From Prostheceraeus crozeri (taxonomy: Eukaryota; Platyhelminthes; Polycladida; Euryleptidae), in assembly GCA_907163375.1 (NCBI GenBank), contig CAJQUW010009052.1:186001-250000 (forward strand): DNA of 64,000 bases, given 5' to 3'. Position 1 is the stretch's first letter. The number at the start of each line of letters is the position of its first letter. Positions 36,202 through 51,200 of this stretch are shown here, one piece after another. The notes under the pieces were generated by a model, which worked only from the letters and a program-made list of their open reading frames with translations, had not been told where the DNA came from and did no database searches. The position numbers and the translations under genes are program-made.

Positions 36202-39200
36202 GTATGTTTTTCTGGACTCTCCTTTTGATATTGCTTTGCTAGAGCCCTTGCTGCGCAAGTTTTGAATTAGTTGTGTTCAAATCTTGCCGATTTTGGAATT
36301 TTTAGGGCATGACAAGAAACCAAAGTTCTGATGGCAACTTCAGATTAAGATTCATCACCATTAGAGCAACCAGTGGCTTCAATCTACTTGAGCATGTTTG
36401 TGTTGTGTAAGAATGACACCCGACTGACGTTTTTATAAATGTAAATCTATCAAAGGGCTCCTTAGATCGAGACTGGATGGGAATTCGCTCGTGAAATCTC
36501 CTCGCATTGATATCATTTATAATGCTAAAGATTGTAATTTGAGACAGAAGAAATTCGAGCTTCGCAGTTTTATTACTAAGCAAGTTATATTGATCAACAT
36601 TGGTCACGCTGTCTCATTTATTGTGAAGGGCAAAAAGAATGCCGTTAGGTGCAGATGATGTCCATGAAATTTTCATTTCTTTCTGTCTTCCGTTCGCATG
36701 AAAAGAGACAGGGTGGCCAGTGTAAATCAGTGGAACCTCGACATATGAATTTCTTTGTTCTCAAATTGTTATACAAATTTACTAAAGATGAAGATCACAA
36801 AGCGCGATTTGAATCTATTGATAAGATGAGAATGAAATTTTCATTGAACTGTAGATAAATATGTATCCAATTGTTCTTCAGGGAATCGAATTTAAGATAA
36901 GCTCATTTGAAATAGTTGCAATATCACAATGCTAGGTCTGTAGATTCAAACTTAGAGTGCAATGTCAAATGCATTATCAGTGGTAATACGTCTGTCTAGT
37001 AGAAAGCTTATTTATTTCTGAATGAAATTGCTTCATACAAAAGAAGAGGTTCATATTTCATTGACGCATTGGTGGCTTGAGGTGTGCCACTGTATCTTTC
37101 TCTCACTGTATATCTTTATGGAATGTACTTAAAAGTACAAATGAAAAGTAACAAGCAGAAAGAAACTAAAAGAAATCAGGTTAACGGAAACTAGTCACGG
37201 AGGGCTGATGGTGTCGACAGAGTTAAGACTAGCTGACTAGGTATTGGATCTGCATCACTCATGATGGACTTGATAAGTTGTGCGCGAAGTTTGTGGTCGT
37301 CGGTTATTACTGCTTTTTGGATAATTTTTGCAGAATTAGCTGCTCTTTCCTAAAACATTTGCCAATCTGAGACTGATTGCGCTATTGTACTTATCTTGGT
37401 TCCATGCAGGTACGATGTCGTTTCTGGATTGAAGGTAGGCTACTCTAATATATGTCGGAAGTTTAACCAGTCACCAAATAAAGAAGAGTGTTGGTACACG
37501 AGTGATGCAGGTTGAAAATACGACGTGCGGTGCGTCGCGCTGCGACGTCCAGAATTTTCAGATTGGCTAGTGATATAAATTGAGCTACCTGTAATTCATA
37601 ATCGATGTGGCAGTAGGCATAAGTTCCTGTAAGTCTCCATCTTCAAGTCAGATTCATGCAGCACGGAATTCGTATGATGCTATTCACGGACTGACAAAAT
37701 TGGCGCAGAACTTTCTTGATGGAAATGAACGTATGCCTGAAGTATGATGTCCAAATGTGAATCTTAGAGATTATATGAAAGCTCTGATTGTGCACAAACG
37801 TGGAAGATAAGAGTGCAAGGTATAATCTATTGCTTTGACTATTTGTTAGAAAAGACTATTTCACATAAGTCGCCATGCAGTTATATCACTAACACTTACC
37901 TCACAAAATTTGATGAGATCGCCATTGTGCTCGATAAAGTAGTGACTTATCTTATTCTGAAAGATTTGAAAATAACTGCGAGCAATTTTCTTAAAGCGAG
38001 AATAGTAGAGCGTGTCATATCTGCATGCGTTGACCAGTTACCTTCCTCAGAAACCACACACCCATAGATTTATTTTTTTGAATGATCATGTCATAATTTA
38101 TATAATTCAAATATCATTCGTGTTAGATATTGTGGGTGTCATGGTAACGTTAAAGTTCTTCTCTCTTACGAAGAACTTCAAAATATTAATTTCGAGAATC
38201 TACGCTCATCATTTTTGGCCATGTTGATATATTGACGTGCTCCTTATATACAGTATGATCGTTGCTTGAGCTCAGCAAGTATGTTGGAAGAAGCATGCAA
38301 TAATATCGTTTGAATTTGACAGCATATCTCATCTTGTGTTTGAAAAAAGTCTTAGTTATTATCAAAAGTAAATTTAGTTTCAAGACTGGGGCACAAATGT
38401 CACTCTGTCTGCTTCAATTGCACAGATTCATGTTTTGATCACCTGTTATCTATTGGTCAGGAAACTCTTCGTCTACTGAACATAGTCTTAGGAGATTTGC
38501 ATTCCTTTAATCTCGCTTAGATAAAGTCGCAATCTGTCAAATTCTTCTTTGTAATCGTATGAAGTGATCACAAATCTGCATTCACCCACAGTATCCCGTT
38601 ATTAAGTCAGTGCACTCTAATCAGAACAGTTGGTCTTCTAACCCAACTAATGCATGGTATCGTAACTATTCAAAATATTGTCTTTTTCAACATCAAAGCG
38701 ATATTTCACAGAAATGTCAAGCATTGTGTAATAAGGAAGTAATGATGAAGTTCACGTTTCTTGTTTTAGTGGTCTATATCGTGTCGCACTCATTCGGCGA
38801 CATGTGAAATAGGAAGAAATCCTATTAATTTTAGGAATAACTAATGTGCCTGGATATCGATCTGCGAGCTCGTGTCACTACGAATGTGGTGCATGCTATC
38901 AAACACATACATACATGATTTAGTTTCTTCTTTTTTGGGATTCACGAGTTTACAAATACCACTTCTCAGATAAATTGGCTTAGTAAAGAGGTTTATACCG
39001 CTGAGAAAAGAACTTGGATATAACCTCTCATAGGAAAGTGAATACTCTGCAATTGAAGATAATATCGAAAGGCGAAACTGTTAAGGAATGAAGTCAAAAT
39101 AAATTGATTTCCGGAAATGATGTGGATTTTGTTATCAGTTAGGTATTTTGCTCACATGTTTGTATTTTTGATGTCATTTGTGTCATTTCAGGTGGAGCTG

Positions 39201-42200
39201 GTGGTAAAGGTGTGTGGGGCAAGCCGGGCTCGGAATTGGGTGTGGAACTCGATATTCCAGACCGCGATGACCCGAATTACGACTCGGATATGTATGCGGT
39301 GAGGCGATTGTACATTTTATTTCGCACAGAACAAACTTATTGCGAAGTGTTTGGAAAGCACAAATGATATATAAGACTCTTCATTAGCTTTTCATCAATT
39401 GAGAACCTCATTTCAGCATGAATTTACTAACTGAGGGATTTGTAGAAGATATAGGAAACATTTGCTTCCTCGTTAAGTGGTAAGACATATTTGATAACGA
39501 ATGAAATATTTTGTCAATTATTCAGTATCGATTATAATCAGATAGGATAAATTTCAAGTATGGTAGTTAAAGTTGACTTTCTGACTGTCCTTTAATATTA
39601 GTCAGATGATTTGGGCACGATCGCTATGCAGTTCGATGAGCAACGAATTGGTTGATGGATGCAAACTCTTGTTTAAGCTTATGTAGAATTATGTAGCTTT
39701 GTTCCAACCTATCCTAAGTTGCAGATGCCATATTTTATGAGTTAGAATACTGACTTATCTGCATCAATATAGAGTTGTTTATTCCAAAGTAAAATGGAAA
39801 TCTTTCCATATGAAATAACACCGTTGTACTCGTTAGATATCGAATATTGTCTCCGATGCGCTTTCGCGGCCTTTCATCATGTGGAGTGCGACCGCTGATA
39901 TTAACTTGGTTGAAGCAGTTCACAAAATCTCAAATTACGCCAATTAATTATTTTCATCAAATAATCGATCAGCATGGATGTGTACATCTACAGGAATTTC
40001 AGTCAATTAAAATTAATTGGTAATTTAAGTTTTGTGCCATTGATTACTTGAAATTGGAATGACTGAGCAATCTATTAATTGAAATTCTATTAAATTTTGG
40101 TAATCCCTGCTAACCAGCTGCTGTGGCTTATGAATTGACTGATCTAATTCGAATTTCACTTAAACATGAATTTATCAATCATTGTTATCATAGTACAATG
40201 ACTTGCAGCAAAAATGTTTATACATATGTTCTGCTTAATGTACTACAGCGAACACGTTGTGATTGAGATAAAGAGCCATCCGTATATATTGATTATATAG
40301 ACGCATTGCACTTCATTCAATTTTCCATTCGCATTTTCAAGAAAATCAGGAATAAAAGATGCTCTGATTCGGTTTCGGTTTGAAGATGGTCAGGTCGGGT
40401 TCGGACTGGAGTTCATGGCGCATCCTCCAGTTCACGCAGCAGATTTGCTGCCGATACCTGTTCTTAACAATCAACTGGTTGACAGAAGGTAATTGAAAAT
40501 ATTAATTTTTGGTGATCCCTTAGATTTAGACGAAGTGTCGACATCGGCTATTTGCTGAAACGTACCATACGCAAAAGAGAGGAATGATAGCGATGAATAG
40601 GGGTGATCTGTTATTACGATCGATATATAAAACTTAGGTTTAGTAGTTCTCTACTGTTCTAGCCTGACGATGTGTACCTGACAAGGCACAAAAATTCTTT
40701 TTATATTTCAAAAATGTGCTTAAATAACATTGTATTCGAAGAATTTGCTTCCTATGGATTATCTCTCCCCACGTTTTCAAGTTTATCTAAAATCTGCATA
40801 AATGTATCAATCGTCACAAAACATCAGGTGCACGTGCTTGAGTATATTTTCAACTCATAATCAAAAATTTACGCAGATCGGATAAGTATTTTTTGAATTA
40901 GAGACGATAACGTCAAGTGCAGCGATGTCAACAGCTTGATCTGACTTAGCCTGTTCGACGCATTATTGTTACTCATATGTACATTGTTCTCTCTCCCTCT
41001 TCGTCTCATTCACTATTTGAAATCTTACGACCACTACCCTGCCACACATTTTTTGACCTGAGCATGTTAGTGTAAGTGATGAGGCCTGATCATAATCACT
41101 TCACGAGTTGTCGCGAAGTTGTTTTGTTAACCTAGTGTAGTCTGTTCAGACGATGAGGTCACTGACAAGTCAGATCAATATGCTGACGCTGCTGACACTT
41201 CAAATTTCGTCTCTAATTCAAAAATTACCTGCTCGAATTGCGTTAATTTTGGCATGTGAGTAGAAAATATCCTCACCTTTGTGTACCTACAGTTTTGTGA
41301 CGATTGATTCACTTCTGCGGATTTTAGACAAATTTGAAAACGTGGGAGAGATAACCCTTAAGTACCTTGTTTTATTGAGAATAATGTCGGATATGAAAGT
41401 CCTTATCAGTATCAACCCATGCTTTGGTTTTCAGAAACATCGAACTCGCTCCTTGTCTTTCTATATTAAATAAACTGCAACTCGTCATTCTATCTCGTTC
41501 CAAACGAACGCAGAACTCAACTTCTTGTTTATCTTCAGGATACCATTCGATTGGAGAAGTTTGAAGCGCCATGTAGTGAGGAAGAGTTTAACAAATCAGT
41601 GACCGACTTACTGAAGGAATACTTCGAGCATGGAAAATCAGATGAATTTTTGGTAAGTTTCCATGCCGAATCATGTGACACGTGTTTAGAGAGCTGCGCT
41701 GAGTTGCGTTACGTAATCATCAGCTTGTCTTACACTGAGCGCACGTGATCAGGTTTCTCTAAGGTTAGCTCAGCAGCACGCGTGCGCGCAGTACGAGACG
41801 CATAGTGACGTGGCGAATCGTCCGCAATGTCCAGGCAATCTGAACATGAACGGTATCCAGGCTGTCGGAAATGAGTCATAAATAAGCAGTTAAACTTGAC
41901 ACGCATGACCACCATTGAGATCATTTTAATCGTATTAGCAACATCACTATTTCATTAAGTTGGCGGACTTTGTGTTGCCGCTCTCGGATACGGAAATTCA
42001 ATTAAATTATTACTGATTTACTACTATTGCTACTGATTGCTACTGAGACTTCGAGAATCAACCAATATTATCAGACGTTAATTAAATTCGCAATAAGAAT
42101 ACGTTCAATAACGAAGTATCTGTACGAAATTTTTGTCAAAATTGATGTACATGTATGCGTGTAATACATTTACATACGTGTATGCGCACAGTGTGCACAT

Positions 42201-45200
42201 GCATGTATATTGTCGAAATGTTTCTTCAACTTTTATACTTCTATTTACATGGTGCGGTGTAGTTTCGAAGCGCTTACAGATTCATTTTGAGTGATGCCTA
42301 TTTAGCTCGGTTGCCTGATGCAGACGCGTGTTTCAATACATTGACTGAGTCTCCCCCAGTCCTATCATCAATAAGGTAGAGATAGATGTTTAGAGAATAG
42401 AAAATTCAATGTCAAGGCATGAATTGAAAATTTAAATCAAATATTGCAGCTCATGCTTACATCACTTTCAGCTGCGATTATGAATGTCCTTCGAAGTTTC
42501 ACTAACTTAATAATTGCAAATTTCATATTTACCCGGGCATGACTACAACTTTAAATAGGGAATTGTGTCGATGTTGGAAATTGTGCTAATGATTCCTGAC
42601 ATTGGAGGAAATGGCAGCTATTCAGGTCTGTTCCCATTTTTTCAACTGAGAATGCAACTCAATATTTGATTATTCTATTTACGTCTGGCTTCACTGGAAT
42701 TCAACATGTGAGCAGCGAAATTAATAACACTATATCGACCGTGTGTGAAACAGGAGTAATTCCAAAAGTAGAATCACCGAATCTTTGGTAACTGATTGCA
42801 ATTTAATTTATACAAAGTTTGAATGATTTCAATTCTGGTGTCTGAAATTTAACCAATTCGAACCAACATTCGAATTTCAAAAAATCTAGTCAGGGTACGA
42901 AGTCGGATTATCACAGCACCTTACATTTTAGTAGGAATTCCTGCTATGTTTATTATTTAGTGATTTCAGAATACAGTGATATTATGTTTACAGTACATAT
43001 AGTGATACAGTATATACAGTAATATTATGATGTCACTGTTTATAATAAGGAGACCATTTTCATTTTCGAAGAGATTTCTGCTACTTTTCCAAAATCCCGT
43101 ATACACGTATGCTTGATTGGAGAGTTTACTGATATCTACATCTGCTCAATGACTTACATAAGAAGCAAAAGGAGAAACAGCATGAAAATACCAGGAATAT
43201 CATTTTAGCTTTACAATCTACAAGTCAATAGTCGTTCGGGAATAATGATTTCCTCAATCATACAGTGAAATTGCTTGGGAGGAAAACCTCGATTATCGAT
43301 TTTCAAGTACGGTCTGTCATTGCTTTCGGGTTAAACTGAGAAAACGCATGTTGTATTTTTTGTCGAATTGGAATGGACAAAAATGAATTGAGTTGATTAT
43401 AGTGGACCTTAAGTTGGAAACCCTAGTGACAGTTTCCGTGGATGATTTATGATTGTCTTTATATTGTAACTCGTCTATGAGTCTAAAATGAGACTATTAT
43501 TGTGCCACTGATGCAAATCCACACATTGCGACTGCCGTTTGGTATCACTACTCACGATCATGTGACATAGAACAGTCGGAGAAGCAGTGACTGTAATAAC
43601 AAGATGGTGTTGTCGCGGAGACATTGAGAGAATGAGAGCTTGGTGTAAAAATAGAAATCTTATTAAATAGAGTGATATAGCGAGAGAACAGAGGGAAGAT
43701 GACGGTCGATAGAAGAAATAAGAGATGATTTTCCATATCTTTCCCCAACTGAACGATAACTGTCCGCTAATTTCCACTTCAAAATTCAAGTTAAAAAAGA
43801 CATAGAAAACGGAATGACCTATGAGTGCTGCTCTATTCCGATATTTGTTGAAGCTATAGGGTTAGCGTTTTCACAGACTGGACATTTTTGCACCCTTATT
43901 GTCTGTGATGGACATGTTGTTGGATGTTCGCATAAGAACCCGTACTGTATAGATCAGACATTTCTGTAATATTCATTCGTAAGATTTATTTTCCTTCCAT
44001 TGATCAAGGTTTCAGGGGTCTTCCAGAAAATGCGTCTTTTTTCCAGTCCTATGTGCTCAGTTTACAGAAGTTCATTAACAACTTGCTAGCGCACACCGAG
44101 ACATGCCCTTCATCACACCCATGAAGAATGGCAAAATGCGGTTCTTAGTTGACTACTTTAGGTTCACATCAAATCTGGCGAAAAATCACGTCAAACTTAG
44201 CTCCTTTTCGGCGAATTTGCCGCGGATCCCTTGGAAGCGCAACCTTAAGGCCGTTGAAGTGGACTTAAGTGACCATCTATTCCTTTTGGTGTCACCTTTG
44301 GACTCGCTACTTTACTGAATTTCTCGGGCCTGATAGCAAGCATCACCGCTCTGCACTTTTACCGATTGGCTTATCCCCAAAGACCAGGATCCTCTCGTGA
44401 AATCTTTCACCCAGTGCAACTGGTGGCCCATTTTTTTTTGTCCATCTTGACGACTTCTTAATTGTCGTACGGCCAAAGTACTTCAAACTCTTATTTGCGC
44501 GTGCGGCTGCCCTACCCTTGACTTGTCAATGTGACATCACGCGTTGGGTCAGCCGCGGGAAATACGAAAATTATCTTCACTTGTTTTTCTATTCATGAAT
44601 AACAATCCTATGAAGCACATGATGGTAATTGTGCTTGACTGCTGAGTTGACAGCTGAGTGTCATGATCTAAGCGAAATCATGACCTACGCCTACATGGAC
44701 GGAAAGTCGTCAACACGATAGACAGTGTTCAGAAAGCACTTCATTTTCCTTTGGTTTTCCTTCGCTCAAAAATCTTTTTCAAGTAAAACTTCATATTGCA
44801 GTATTGCAGTTTTTATCTGAAAAAGAAACTGATCACTAGGTGCAAGCAATGCATGCATTAAATAGAAATGGAAGAATGAGGGTGGAATTGGTAAAAGAAA
44901 GCAAAGGACAGTAGCTCACATGTTCTCTCCTCAGATTATTCATTTCCTTATTGAAGGAAAATAGGGTTATCTTTGATTTTCTTTTGGTGTAGCGCGTAAG
45001 TACTGGGCAAATTTTTGAAGTGATGATGTGCTGCGCAATATTTTGATGCTAAATAAGTAAAAAGCGACTCGATGAATACGTGTAATCAGAACATGTCAGA
45101 ACTTAGTGAGAAAAATGTATTGCAAGCAGACACTTTTGAATTTAATCTGATTCTCAAATATTCATGTTCTCTATTTCAGACATCAATTCTAGAGACATGG

Positions 45201-48200
45201 ATGCCTGTGAAGTTGCGCCCACGCTTCGTCTATTTGGCTGTATCTCTGGCTATGCAGCGGAACGCACATCAACGAGAATTGACATCGTGTCTGCTGTCAG
45301 ACATGTGTGGTCCGGTGTTGAGTCATCGAGATATTGAAGAAGGCGTAGATTTAACACTCAAAGATCTCGAGGATCTGTCACTTGACATTCCGATGGCTTC
45401 TGATGTAAGATATCTTTAGTTTATTATTGTATCCTTTTAATATATTATCTTTATTCATGACTCACAAAGTACTAGTCACTAGTGCAATGCCGTGAGTGTA
45501 TTTTCAATGAGAAATAAGGCGCGGTGCAGTCTGTTGGTCACCATCACAACAGTCATCAGCAGTTGGCAGTGGGAGATTCGTGAAACATCTTCATAAAACG
45601 ATCTCCGGGCCGTTGATGTAGTAGGCCCAATAACGTCACCAAAATAACGCAACTTATACAATTAATGTGGTTGAAATAAAATATCGCATTTGAAAAATTG
45701 TCGCTATTTACAAGCTGTTGTAACAAAAGTAATGGTAAGATGCGAATAAAGTCAAAATCAAAGCAACCAGAAAGCGTCCTGCAGGCAGGCACCTTAAAAA
45801 CGCGTGCGACCGTACAACAGCCTGCCAGAGTGGCGAATGATTCGGCACCTTATACACGTTTGTGCAACCTGGCTAGGAATAAGTGCAATTGTGTTAAATA
45901 TGCACTGAATTCAATTTTGCATTTGACATTGTATTTATATTTGCTCCAAGCCAGTCCGTGAATGCGTTGATACACTTGACTTGTGGAGGTATCTCTAGTG
46001 CTTCACTCAATTGTGTGAATACATTTCGATACATAGCTCGTGAGAACTCGCAGCCTAAGGGACATTCTATGCGCATCTCAGATTATACCTTTCTTCCAGT
46101 TTTATGTTTCGAATACATGTAGGTATATTGATAGGTGCCACTGAAGTCCTGTGTAGGTTTTAACATGAGGGTTTGCGTTTTTCACATGCTACATTCAAGG
46201 TCAAATGAATTCATGTTCTTTTTCAGATTCTTGGTCGATTCATAGCGCGTGCTGTGGCGGATGATATTGTGGCTCCGCGATTCGTGCACGCTTATAAAGG
46301 TCACTTAGAATCCGCGGCAGCTATCAGTGCCATGGCGAAAGCGGAGACGCTCTTATCGTTGCGTCATGCTTATACTCGCCTCGACAATGTTTGGGGTGTT
46401 AGCGGTGGTGACAAACCAACTAAATTGTTGGTAAAAAGGATGAAACTACTATTGGAGGAGTATAACAGTGCAAATGATCTCGCTGAGGCAGAGCGATGCT
46501 TGAGGGAGATGAATGTCCCTCATTTTCATCATGAGTTCGTCTACCAGGTGAGATTCCTTCGTCTTGTATCATGTAGGTCTGTTGAAGTGTTAATGCAGTA
46601 TTAACCCTTTTAACGGTAGAGCGACACGTGTCGTTTTGTATGAAACAGCATAGTGACATCTATTTTATGAATGATAACATTGAATTCGGTATAAATGAAT
46701 GCTGTGTGTTATATTAAGGGCATCTGCTTGACACGCACACCACTCACACACGCGCACGCGCACACCCGCATATGGTTTCCGAATATGTTATACGACTTAC
46801 GAGCATAAACTCTCTCAAGACATGAGTATAGATGAGACAATCGTAGGATTCAAGGGACGCCATACCCTCGTGAACTACATCAGGATAGAGAATCTATCAA
46901 TCCAAGCATCATTAATGGGCACGAAAAAATCCAATCTTCCAGACTCAAATGCTGGATATATCCATCAAACAATTTATCACACTCGAGGAATAAAGACATC
47001 AACTTTTGGTCAGCCATGCGACGTTTGCGAAAAATTACAGAGGGCTCACGAAGGAAAATGTCAGACTTTTTGTAGACAATTACATGTAAACATGAGTGTT
47101 GCCTTGTGTCATGAAATGTTGAAAAAGAAAATCTATGTCACCGGTACAGTTCGCTACAACCGATGTGGCTTACCTCAAGATATCAAGAGTACGAGAACAA
47201 CCAAAGGATCTCAGACGTCTCAAACGGATGGAAAGATTTTGGCAATGAGCTGGGTTGACAGGACAGAAGTGCGGATCTTAACAACACATTCCTCAGCTTC
47301 CCTCGTTGCAGTTTTCAGGTCGAGACAAGCGCATACCTCAGATGGTAATTGATTACAATGACGGAATGGGAGCTGTCGACATAGCTGATCAGATGACTGA
47401 CCACTACTCGACGGAATTGAAAACGGTGAAGTGCTGGCGGAAGATAGTTTTCCATGTGATTGAAAGAACGGCAACAAATGCTTATATTTGCTACAAAATC
47501 AATCCTAATGTATCGGGAAAGAAATCAACGCATCAACGATTTTTGATTAGTTTGATCGAAAGCTTGATTGGTGGTTATCAAGAGTCCAGAGTGAAAATAG
47601 GGCGTCCAAGCATTGGTCCAAGTGAGACGAGATTGACTGAAAGACATTTTATCTCTACTATTACAGACAAGAAGAGGAAGAAGTGTGCAGTGCATGCAGA
47701 CAAAGATGAAGGATGCAAAGGAGCAAGTGTTCAGACATGGTGTCCTGACTGCGGTGCTGCTTTATTCATGACTCACTGCTTCAAACTTAACCATACTCAA
47801 AGGCATCCATAACTATTTTGATTTATTCATCATTGTCAATAAAATCAATGTTGAAATGACATTGGATTTTTTTATATACTGGAACTAAATTAAATAAAAA
47901 GTATGGCAGAAAATAAGGTAAACATTAAAAAACTTAATGAAGCAATTACCGAAAATCGGGTCGCAAAACTGAATAAAATTCACCAGACACACAATGTTGA
48001 AACAAACTGTTTAGTATGTCATAAGCAGAGCTGGAAAAATTCCACTGAAATTTTTTAATTCCAATTCCAGAGCAGAAATTTCAATTCCAATTCCAGTCGA
48101 ACCAGTTCAATTCAATTCCAATTCCATAATGATATTCAATTCCGATAATTGCATGGCTCGTATATGTCAATGTATCTAAAGTTTCCTCGCTTCAATCTAA

Positions 48201-51200
48201 CCCATGTGCCCGTATCCTATCCTCGTTATTCCTGTGTGCCGTTCCCTGCGTCGTTCCTATGTGCGTTCTCATGTTCATAGTTCATATTTCTTGTGTACAT
48301 GTACATGTATATATGTAGCCGGTCAGCCTACGCCATTTTCGTTTCGTAAACGAGATATTCAACATCTTGTGAAAAAGAGAAAAAAAAATTAACGGTCAGC
48401 AAAGAATCAAACGCTGAGAGAGAGAGAGAGCATAGAAATTAACAGCACCATAGAAAGTCCTAGAATGGAAATTGCATGAAAATTATGGCACACGCCGGGG
48501 GAACTAAGTTGGGGCAAAACGCAAATTGTGCGAGCTGGTTTCCATGTTTTCTTATTTGTATTTATATTTATCAAGCCAAATTGTGATCTGGATTGCTGCC
48601 CCTTGTCCAAAGATCATACACAAAAGCAATAGTGAATTACAAAATACTGCGGCAACAGGATGACAAAGAAAGAAATCCTTTAAAACGTTCTGTACGTTCA
48701 TCATTTTGAAATGTCGCTCCTATAATCTATCAAGAGTATCATCAGCCACATATGCAACTTGCAATGTCGATTTACAGAACATACATTGCTCCAGCTTGAA
48801 ATCAGAGGTCAAGAAATCTCAGAGTATTCATTTTACTTGAAAGGGCTCCCCTGTTCACTATATTTGAACAATTTTCAAAATCTTTACATGCTTTCGAATA
48901 TCAGCTTCCAAAATATCATCACACTATATCACATGTGTCATTTAATGATCAATTGAAAAGTTCCAGCGACTATTCACTTATCTGAGAAATTATTGTCGGT
49001 GAAGAAGCTTTCAATGTGTTTATTCGACAAAAACGATAGGTTTCTTAACCGTATGAAGGAGAAATCATCCTATAATTAGAATTTTTTCTATTGAATTCTT
49101 GAGATATTCTTACAACCAGTGCACCGCCCACTTTCAATTATGACTTTGTGGACCAATTTTTAATTCGAATTTTGAAAAATAGTTGTTAATGACTGCTGCA
49201 AATCGACACAATATACCAGCCCAGGGAATAGTAGGCTATGCCACATGAAACAATGCCACCATCTCACTTAATATTATCTTCATAAAAATCCTGCATTAAT
49301 TTGATGCCAACAACTTCCACAACCAACTTGGCAAATAGTTTGACTATGATACAATGTTTTAGATCGAATCTGATCTACAAACCATAGATTTTTCCATGTG
49401 CCATCATTGTACATAGGCAAGATATCAAACTTCCATTCTAGTGTACTATTATCTACTTCTATGAGAGAGAGAGAGAGAGAGATGCGAATAAATCTATTAA
49501 TAAACTGACGGAAGAAAGAAATTCAATGTGCGAATAACGTGATTGTTGATGAAAGAAAAAACGACGATAAAAATGATATCATGAAAACTGATTAATGGTC
49601 CATGTTAAAAAAGGAGATTAAAAATTCCGTGATAAGAACGAAATGTGGTCGGGTCGAAAGCTAACGAGCAGAGATTAAAGGAAACTCTTTCACTTTTCAA
49701 AAGAAAGTGGATTTATCGTCAAGTGTCAAACATTTGCATAAATTAGAGACGATGAGAAATTGAAACAACAACTACCAACAGCAACACATACGACATCTTC
49801 AGTAGCTGTTCGAAGAACTCCGGGCTCTCGCGGTGTAACTTGACTACAGAAGTAGCAACTACAACTGCCTACCAGCGAACAACAACACAGCAGCGTATGC
49901 GGCAACACATCAGCGAGCGCGATTGAAGATTGACGGTATAAATGACACTGATATTTATGATATTATTTTGGTATAAGTGAGTCCGATCGAATTGAAGTGA
50001 ATTCAACATCAAGAAGTGAACTGCAAGTTTAAAGTTTTTCTTTTATCGTTGAGTATCGTATTTGTATAACTATAGTCTTGAAAATTAATATTGTCAATTG
50101 ATGTGATTGGAAGTTGAATAATATTTCATGCCATTGCCATTTTAATTGAATCATTAATTATTAGAATAATTTGTTGACACTGTCTATATTGTGATTTGAA
50201 CTGACAGGCTGCCCTTTAATGCAGGGTTAATTTTCCTCTTTCCAAACCAATTGTTTTTCGTGTGTACAACAATTAAGTTAATCTCCAATTTTTGCGCTTA
50301 TCCAATCAATGACTAAATTCAACAATTGTTTTATTTTGATTAATTATCTTACCTGATAAATAACTAAATAACAGATTGAACAAAGATGATTATCTTTTCA
50401 TTGTTTGCTTAATTCCTGAATTAACATTGTCCGGGGGCTGTAGGCCCATCAAAGTCACAATTAGCACTCTTTATTCAACAATAGAATAAAACTAGCTCTG
50501 TCGATCTATCTCTCTCCGTTTCCCTCTGCGTGCAGTTGACACAACGGCCGAATACTGTGATTTCAATTTTTGTACAAATAGATTTATCACAGGTCTATCG
50601 AAAAAGTGGAATTGAGGTTTATCAAGGTCAATTCCAATTCCAGTAGATTCAGATGTCGTCAATTCCAATTCCAATTCCGACTTTTCCAACTCTGGTCATA
50701 AGTCACTTGATGAAATCACCGTAGAAGTAGATACTGAACAGCTCCTCCACTTATTGAAACAAACTGTTTAGTATGTCATAAGTCACTTGATGTAATGTTT
50801 CCATTAATACTTTAGAACGGACATTATAGAGAATAGGTGACTCTCGTCAATCATCGTCCCGAAAAACAAGGATACTGGTACTTATTCATCCTGCGGAACA
50901 TTCTGTATGAAACTTCGTTGCAACAAATAGATCGTATTTAGCAAACCGTTGTATTTTCTACTTCAAGAAATAATTTTTTAGGCAATTAATATCATCCTAC
51001 AAGGTATCTAATCTACTGTTTCTGGTCGTCGTTATTTTCTATATTTTGTCACATTGATAAGCCAAATGATCAGTCTTTTATCTCAGAAATCTAATTTTGG
51101 CTTTTGTGTTTACCTCCTCAAAACCTTATCGACAGCCACATAAACAGCTGATTGTAGTGAACTATTTTCACTTAGCAAGTAGTAAATCGGTCACTATTTT

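Larger units (their letters stand above)
41653..45179 (+). other. PDCD4 intron 3
   Basis: 3527 bp. Holds half of a family-A MITE (42482-42667) and a retroelement RT relic (44041-44600). Around 42960-43030 there is an AT-rich ACAGT/ATATT repeat. The remainder shows nothing. Confidence 0.85.

Noticed and set aside
49463-49482. (GA)n runs here and at 13599 and 48415 as regulatory GAGA sites
   Set aside because: Simple microsatellites with no associated promoter; not informative.
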